Source: Bacteroidales bacterium
GTDB taxonomy: Bacteria > Bacteroidota > Bacteroidia > Bacteroidales > UBA7332
DNA: 64,000 nucleotides
NCBI GenBank assembly: GCA_028687995.1
Contig: JAQTZA010000013.1
Coordinates: 1-64,000, forward strand
Reading direction: 5' to 3'
The notes beneath the pieces were generated by a model, which had not been told where the DNA came from, searched no databases, and was given only the letters and a program-made list of their open reading frames with translations. Positions within the stretch are counted from its first letter, which is position 1; each line of letters starts with the position of its first letter. Shown here piece after piece: positions 59,495 through 64,000 of this stretch. The translations under genes were made by a program, and so were the position numbers.

Positions 59495-60892
59495 TTAATA
59501 GGCGTTCTTTTCGCCTTTAAAGACATTAACTACTGTCATAATTACAATCTTAATATCTAACCACAACGACCAGTTTTCAATGTACCAAACGTCTTTCTCT
59601 ACTCTTTTTTCCATTTGGCGTAACTCTTTGGTCTCGCCTCTGAATCCTTTCACTTGAGCCCATCCAGTTACCCCAGGCTTCACAAAGTGACGAATCATAT
59701 AAGTGTCAATCAGGGCAGAATAATCTTCAGTATGCTTCAACATGTGTGGTCGAGGTCCAACTACAGACATATCTCCTTTCAGCACATTCAGAAATTGAGG
59801 AATTTCGTCAATATTTGTCTTTCTCAAGAAATCTCCCACTTTCGTTTTACGAGGGTCATTTTTTACAGCTTGTAATTTATCAGAATCATCATTCACCTTC
59901 ATTGTTCTAAATTTATAACAATCAAAATTTTCTCCTTTTAAACCAGTACGTGTCTGTTTAAAAAATATAGGACCAGGCGAAGACAGCCTAATTGCTATCG
60001 CAGTAAAAATATAAATAGGAGGAAATATTATTAACAATACGAATAACGCAAATACAACATCAAAAACCCTTTTAACTATTCTATTAAAACCATGCTCCAA
60101 TGGGTCAGAAAAGAGTGACAGAATCGGCACACCATTTACCATGTGTAACTCAACTTTTCTTTTCAAATATGTGTAATAACCTGGAATAATAAAGAATTTG
60201 ACCATATTTTTTTCGGCAAAATCTAAAATCCTAACAATTCTATCTCCGTCATTGACCGCCAACGCACAATAAATTTCATCAACAGAATGATCAATAATAT
60301 ATTGGTCGACATCATCAACTTTTCCCAATAAAGGGAGTGAACCAGTATCAATATTTTTATCATCATCAAAATAGCCTAACAGCCTAAAGCCATTACTAGG
60401 ATCGTCACCTATATGATTTGCCAAATCAACTCCGTTTTTCCCAGCGCCCAAAATCACTACATTTCGGAAATTATATCCATTTTTACGATAACATTTAATC
60501 AAAAATCGACCAATAATCCACCATGTGGATAAAGATATAAAAAACGAACTGAAATAAATAGCCAAGAACTTAAATGAAATCATATAAAGCTCAAGAAAAT
60601 TAAACAAAATATAAAAAACAACAAAATGATATGAAACTGTATAAAAAGCTAGTCTCAGCACATTCTCAATTTCAAAAATCCGTTTATGGTGATTATCAAT
60701 TGTAAAATAGGCAATGATAATATAACTTACATTGAGTGCAAGCAACATTTGTCGATCATAAACCAAAACGTTTGTTGTTCTCCACGACCATGGATAATAG
60801 AAAAGTAAAAGAAAGAGAATATTGATGATTAAAAAATCTCCGAGAACAATGAGATAGGGTATATAGCTAGATTTTCCTTGTCGTCGTTGCAT
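59495..60892 (-). CDS. Undecaprenyl-phosphate sugar phosphotransferase (WcaJ-like)
   Basis: N-terminal TM bundle; C-terminal KRVFDVVFALFVLLI..., FKQTRTGLKGENFDCYKFRTMKV, DEIPQFLNVLKGDMSVVGPRP. Confidence 0.93.
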   Translation of the reverse strand: MQRRQGKSSYIPYLIVLGDFLIINILFLLLFYYPWSWRTTNVLVYDRQMLLALNVSYIIIAYFTIDNHHKRIFEIENVLRLAFYTVSYHFVVFYILFNFLELYMISFKFLAIYFSSFFISLSTWWIIGRFLIKCYRKNGYNFRNVVILGAGKNGVDLANHIGDDPSNGFRLLGYFDDDKNIDTGSLPLLGKVDDVDQYIIDHSVDEIYCALAVNDGDRIVRILDFAEKNMVKFFIIPGYYTYLKRKVELHMVNGVPILSLFSDPLEHGFNRIVKRVFDVVFALFVLLIIFPPIYIFTAIAIRLSSPGPIFFKQTRTGLKGENFDCYKFRTMKVNDDSDKLQAVKNDPRKTKVGDFLRKTNIDEIPQFLNVLKGDMSVVGPRPHMLKHTEDYSALIDTYMIRHFVKPGVTGWAQVKGFRGETKELRQMEKRVEKDVWYIENWSLWLDIKIVIMTVVNVFKGEKNAY

Positions 60893-61055
60893 AAATTTAC
60901 TAATTTGATTCGATGGAGTGCGAAATTAAACAATAATGTAATAATTCAACAATTATAATTGATATTTAACACTATAAATTATAACAACAATTAATACTAA
61001 TTACAACAACAATAAAAATTATATATTTATTGCAAATAAAGAGTTAATTTTTTAC

Positions 61056-61775
61056 TTATTTGTAAATTACAAAAACGGTAGGAATTTTTGATAATTCAGG
61101 AATCTTTCCGAACCACTCCTTAATTGTTTTTGTTCGTATAAACTCATCTACACAAGTAACGTTTGCAGCGATACAAAGTTTAGTTAGTGGCCTACAGTTT
61201 TTCAACAAATCATCTATTAGTTTGTGATTTCGATAAGGAGTTTCAATGAAAATCTGAGTTTGATCTTCATTATATATTCTTTGCTCTAGTTTTTTTATGG
61301 TTGCAATTCGTGCAGACGATTCGATAGGCAGATAGCCATGAAAAGCAAAGCTCTGCCCATTAAATCCCGATGCCATCAATGCCATTAAGATAGAAGATGG
61401 GCCCACTAAAGGTATGACTTTATAACCATTTTGCTGAGCCAATGAAACCACCACAGCTCCCGGATCTGCGATAGCCGGACAACCGGCTTCTGATAAAACC
61501 CCAACCGAAAAACCTTTTTTCAACGGTAATAAATAATCAGAAATCGATTCAGACGAAGTATGTTTATTTAGCTCAAAAAATGTAAGACTATCAATATCAA
61601 TGGTTGAGATACTTTTTTTCAGAAATCGCCGAGCTGATCTAATATCTTCTACAATAAAATAAGTGATCGCTTTGGTGATTTCAATATTAAAATCTGGAAT
61701 TACCCTTGAAATCTCTGTTTCGCCTAAAGTTACCGGAATCAAATAAAGAGAAGGTGTCATATAGTTGATTTTCAT
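61056..61775 (-). CDS. RsmI-like SAM-dependent methyltransferase (tetrapyrrole methylase fold)
   Basis: LYLIPVTLGET, GVLSEAGCPAIADPGAVVVSLAQQNGYKVIPLVGPSSILMALMASGFNGQSFAFHGYLP. Confidence 0.88.
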   Translation of the reverse strand: MKINYMTPSLYLIPVTLGETEISRVIPDFNIEITKAITYFIVEDIRSARRFLKKSISTIDIDSLTFFELNKHTSSESISDYLLPLKKGFSVGVLSEAGCPAIADPGAVVVSLAQQNGYKVIPLVGPSSILMALMASGFNGQSFAFHGYLPIESSARIATIKKLEQRIYNEDQTQIFIETPYRNHKLIDDLLKNCRPLTKLCIAANVTCVDEFIRTKTIKEWFGKIPELSKIPTVFVIYK

Positions 61776-61794
61776 GCAAAATTACATATTTTTG
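61765..61794 (+). promoter_or_regulatory. Bacteroidota-type promoter upstream of the Sun-family gene
   Basis: TTG (61765-61767) - 19 bp - TATTTTTG (61787-61794). Confidence 0.5.
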
Positions 61795-61809
61795 TCGAAA
61801 ATAGCATCC

Positions 61810-63198
61810 ATGAACCTACCAATAGAATTTGTAAATCGTACTAAAGAGTTACTTTCTGAACAATTTTCAGCATTTGAGGCATCTTTACAAGAAGATCCGC
61901 CTGTTTCAGTTCGATTGAATCATCATAAAACTGAAATTTCGTTGCCACTCGAAAAAGTACCTTGGTGCGAAACCGGATATTATCTACAAGAGAGGTCAAA
62001 TTTTACGTTCGATCCACTTTTTCATGCTGGCTTGTACTATGTGCAAGAGGCATCTTCCATGTTTCTTGAGCAAGCCGTCAAACAATGGGTAATAGAGCCT
62101 AAATGTGTGCTTGACCTTTGTGCCGCACCCGGTGGAAAATCCACTCATCTACGTTCATTGCTTTCTGACGATTGCTTATTGGTGTCGAATGAAGTCATTC
62201 GCAATCGGGCTCATATTTTAACGGAAAATATCATTAAATGGGGTAATCCGAATTGTGTTGTCACTCAAAATCAAGCAAGGGAGCTTGGAAATTTGACACA
62301 TTTTTTCGATGCCATAATAGTGGATGCGCCCTGTTCTGGTGAAGGAATGTTCCGCAAAGATCCTACTTCAATGAACGAATGGTCGGTTCATAATGTAAAT
62401 CAATGTGCCATCAGACAACAAGATATTATTGCAGACATTTGGGATGCACTCAAGCCCGGCGGCATTTTGATTTATAGCACTTGTACCTATAATTTGGAGG
62501 AAAATGAATCGAACATCAAGTATTTTATAGAAAAATACGATGCCGAGGTTTTAAAAATAGAGGTACGCGATGAATGGAATATTCATTCGGAAATTAAAGG
62601 GGATTTTGCGACTAATAGATTCTTTCCACATTTGGTGAAAGGCGAAGGATTTTTTATGGCTGTATTGCGGAAATCGGAGAATGAAACAAGAAAATTTTTG
62701 AAGCTCTCTAAAAATAAATCAAAAAAAGAGATTGTAAAAACACCAGAGATTGTCAAAAAATGGATTTTTGATAATAGAAACTTTTCATTCGAGGTGGAAA
62801 ACAACTCTATTATTGCCATTCCAAAGGCATTTGAATCTGAAATGAATTTGATAAACTTGCATGGCAATATTCTACATAAAGGCATTTCCATTGCAGAGAC
62901 AAAAGGAAAAGACTTAATTCCTAATCATAATTTGGCTCTAAGCATTCAGCTAGATAAAAGTCAATTTGCGACTACCGAAGTAGATTATTCTACTGCCATA
63001 AGTTTCTTACGATGCGAAGCCCTACAGCTTAACGAGTTATTGCCAAAAGGCTATACTCTAATACAATACGAAGGTCATCCACTGGGTTGGGTCAAAAATA
63101 TTGGTAGTCGCGCCAACAATCTTTATCCAAACGAATGGCGCATTCGTAGTTCATATTTACCAGAGAATCTAAAAACGTTTTGGGGAAAATCTAAATAA
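61810..63198 (+). CDS. RsmF-like rRNA cytosine-C5 methyltransferase (NOL1/NOP2/Sun)
   Basis: CVLDLCAAPGGKSTHL, DAPCSGEGMFRKDP, YSTCTYNLEENE. Start at Met16 of the track ORF. Confidence 0.92.
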   Translation: MNLPIEFVNRTKELLSEQFSAFEASLQEDPPVSVRLNHHKTEISLPLEKVPWCETGYYLQERSNFTFDPLFHAGLYYVQEASSMFLEQAVKQWVIEPKCVLDLCAAPGGKSTHLRSLLSDDCLLVSNEVIRNRAHILTENIIKWGNPNCVVTQNQARELGNLTHFFDAIIVDAPCSGEGMFRKDPTSMNEWSVHNVNQCAIRQQDIIADIWDALKPGGILIYSTCTYNLEENESNIKYFIEKYDAEVLKIEVRDEWNIHSEIKGDFATNRFFPHLVKGEGFFMAVLRKSENETRKFLKLSKNKSKKEIVKTPEIVKKWIFDNRNFSFEVENNSIIAIPKAFESEMNLINLHGNILHKGISIAETKGKDLIPNHNLALSIQLDKSQFATTEVDYSTAISFLRCEALQLNELLPKGYTLIQYEGHPLGWVKNIGSRANNLYPNEWRIRSSYLPENLKTFWGKSK

Positions 63199-63201
63199 AA
63201 A

Positions 63202-63229
63202 AACCTATCACAAAATAATGTGATAGGTT
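63202..63229. terminator. Bidirectional terminator
   Basis: AACCTATCAC/GTGATAGGTT between convergent genes, flanked by A/T runs. Confidence 0.7.
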
Positions 63230-63251
63230 AAATGTTCACTGCAAATAGCTT

Positions 63252-63758
63252 TTATTCAACAGGTATTTTATCGATCCGGCATTGATGACGGCCGCCTTCG
63301 AATTCTGTTTTAAGAAAGGTATCGGTAATAAACAAACCCTCTTCTTTGGTGATATATCGACCAGGCATAGTACAAATATTCGCATCGTTGTGCAGTCGTG
63401 CCATGTGGGCAATCTCTACGCTCCAACAGAGTGCTGATCGAATTCCTTGATGCTTATTCAATGTGATATTTATCCCATTTCCACTCCCACAAATGGCTAT
63501 TCCGGGATAAACTTCTCCATTTTCAACAGCCAATGCTAATGGATGAGCATAATCGGCATAATCTACGCTTTCAGCAGAGTTTGTTCCAAAATCTTTAACC
63601 GCAATCTTTTTTTGCTTAAAAACTTCGAGGAGATATTGTTTAAGTTCGAATCCTGCATGATCGCAAGCAATTCCAACGGGTATTCCAGATTTAATAATAC
63701 TCACAGTTTTGAATAGTTTTGTGTATAAATAGTTGACAAATTTAGAAAAAAGAATCAT
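63252..63758 (-). CDS. rpiB: Ribose-5-phosphate isomerase B
   Basis: VGIACDHAGFELKQYL, GICGSGNGINITLNKHQGIRSALCWSVEIAHMARLHNDANI. Start uncertain. Confidence 0.93.
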   Translation of the reverse strand: MILFSKFVNYLYTKLFKTVSIIKSGIPVGIACDHAGFELKQYLLEVFKQKKIAVKDFGTNSAESVDYADYAHPLALAVENGEVYPGIAICGSGNGINITLNKHQGIRSALCWSVEIAHMARLHNDANICTMPGRYITKEEGLFITDTFLKTEFEGGRHQCRIDKIPVE

Positions 63759-63863
63759 ATTATCTGACTTTTTTCAGAAAATCAGCGTTACAAATCTATT
63801 TATTCTTTTGTCGATGATTAAACAATAAAAATAACGGATTGTTTTAAGACTTCTTCAATTTTT

Positions 63864-64000
63864 CTACTCAAATTTAATTGACTTCGCAGGACTGATTTTT
63901 GTAATTAAGTAGGATGGGCCAATTAGCATTAGCATCGAGACCAAAAGTGCACCCACATTCAGTATCAACAAATAAAGAGGATTTATATCAATCGGCACAG
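63864..64000 (-). CDS. C-terminal fragment of an FtsX/LolE-like ABC permease (truncated by window edge)
   Basis: Manual minus-strand translation: ..VPIDINPLYLLILNVGALLVSMLMLIGPSYLITKISPAKSIKFE*. Confidence 0.65.
   Translation of the reverse strand, partial: VPIDINPLYLLILNVGALLVSMLMLIGPSYLITKISPAKSIKFE

Noticed and set aside
1-64000. CRISPR arrays, tRNA or rRNA genes
   Set aside because: No regularly spaced repeat arrays or recognisable tRNA/rRNA sequences were found on reading; a tRNAscan/CRISPR search would be needed to confirm absence.

Overview
This 64 kb window is a Bacteroidota (probably Bacteroidales) chromosome segment. Support comes from DUF4492 upstream of cydAB, T9SS sorting domains, TAnnTTTG-type promoters and the recN/DUF4835/coaBC/dnaQ/dnaN gene order. 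Most of it is housekeeping: aroC, acnA and gltA, rho, rplS, rpsP, fabV, etfBA with an acyl-CoA dehydrogenase, lpdA, an oadA-like carboxyltransferase, cydAB, recN, coaBC, dnaN, rlmB and rpiB. I saw no rRNA, tRNA or CRISPR array.

The main accessory locus is a compact four-gene minus-strand cassette at about 40.7-45.9 kb, between a CYTH-domain gene and cydB. In transcription order it encodes (1) an intact C5-cytosine DNA methyltransferase, (2) a 775-aa protein with two separate GHKL ATPase modules (N-terminal MutL/MORC/Hsp90-like, C-terminal histidine-kinase-like) joined by a coiled-coil/HHD segment, (3) a receiver-domain protein whose C-terminal helical half carries RNKLAH, a match to the HEPN RNase Rx4-6H motif, and (4) an HNH endonuclease. 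Genes 1-3 overlap by 1-4 nt. I propose it as a restriction-modification system under phosphorelay control with a possible RNase effector. This is a hypothesis and no function is demonstrated here.

Secondary observations include a dispersed intergenic repeat containing a 23-aa small ORF upstream of two unrelated genes, REP-like palindromes at the island edge, an IS982-like transposase remnant, an in-frame-stop lipoprotein pseudogene, a nested palindrome in the rho leader, a TlpA-like protein without CxxC, and a biotinyl-like domain without its lysine.
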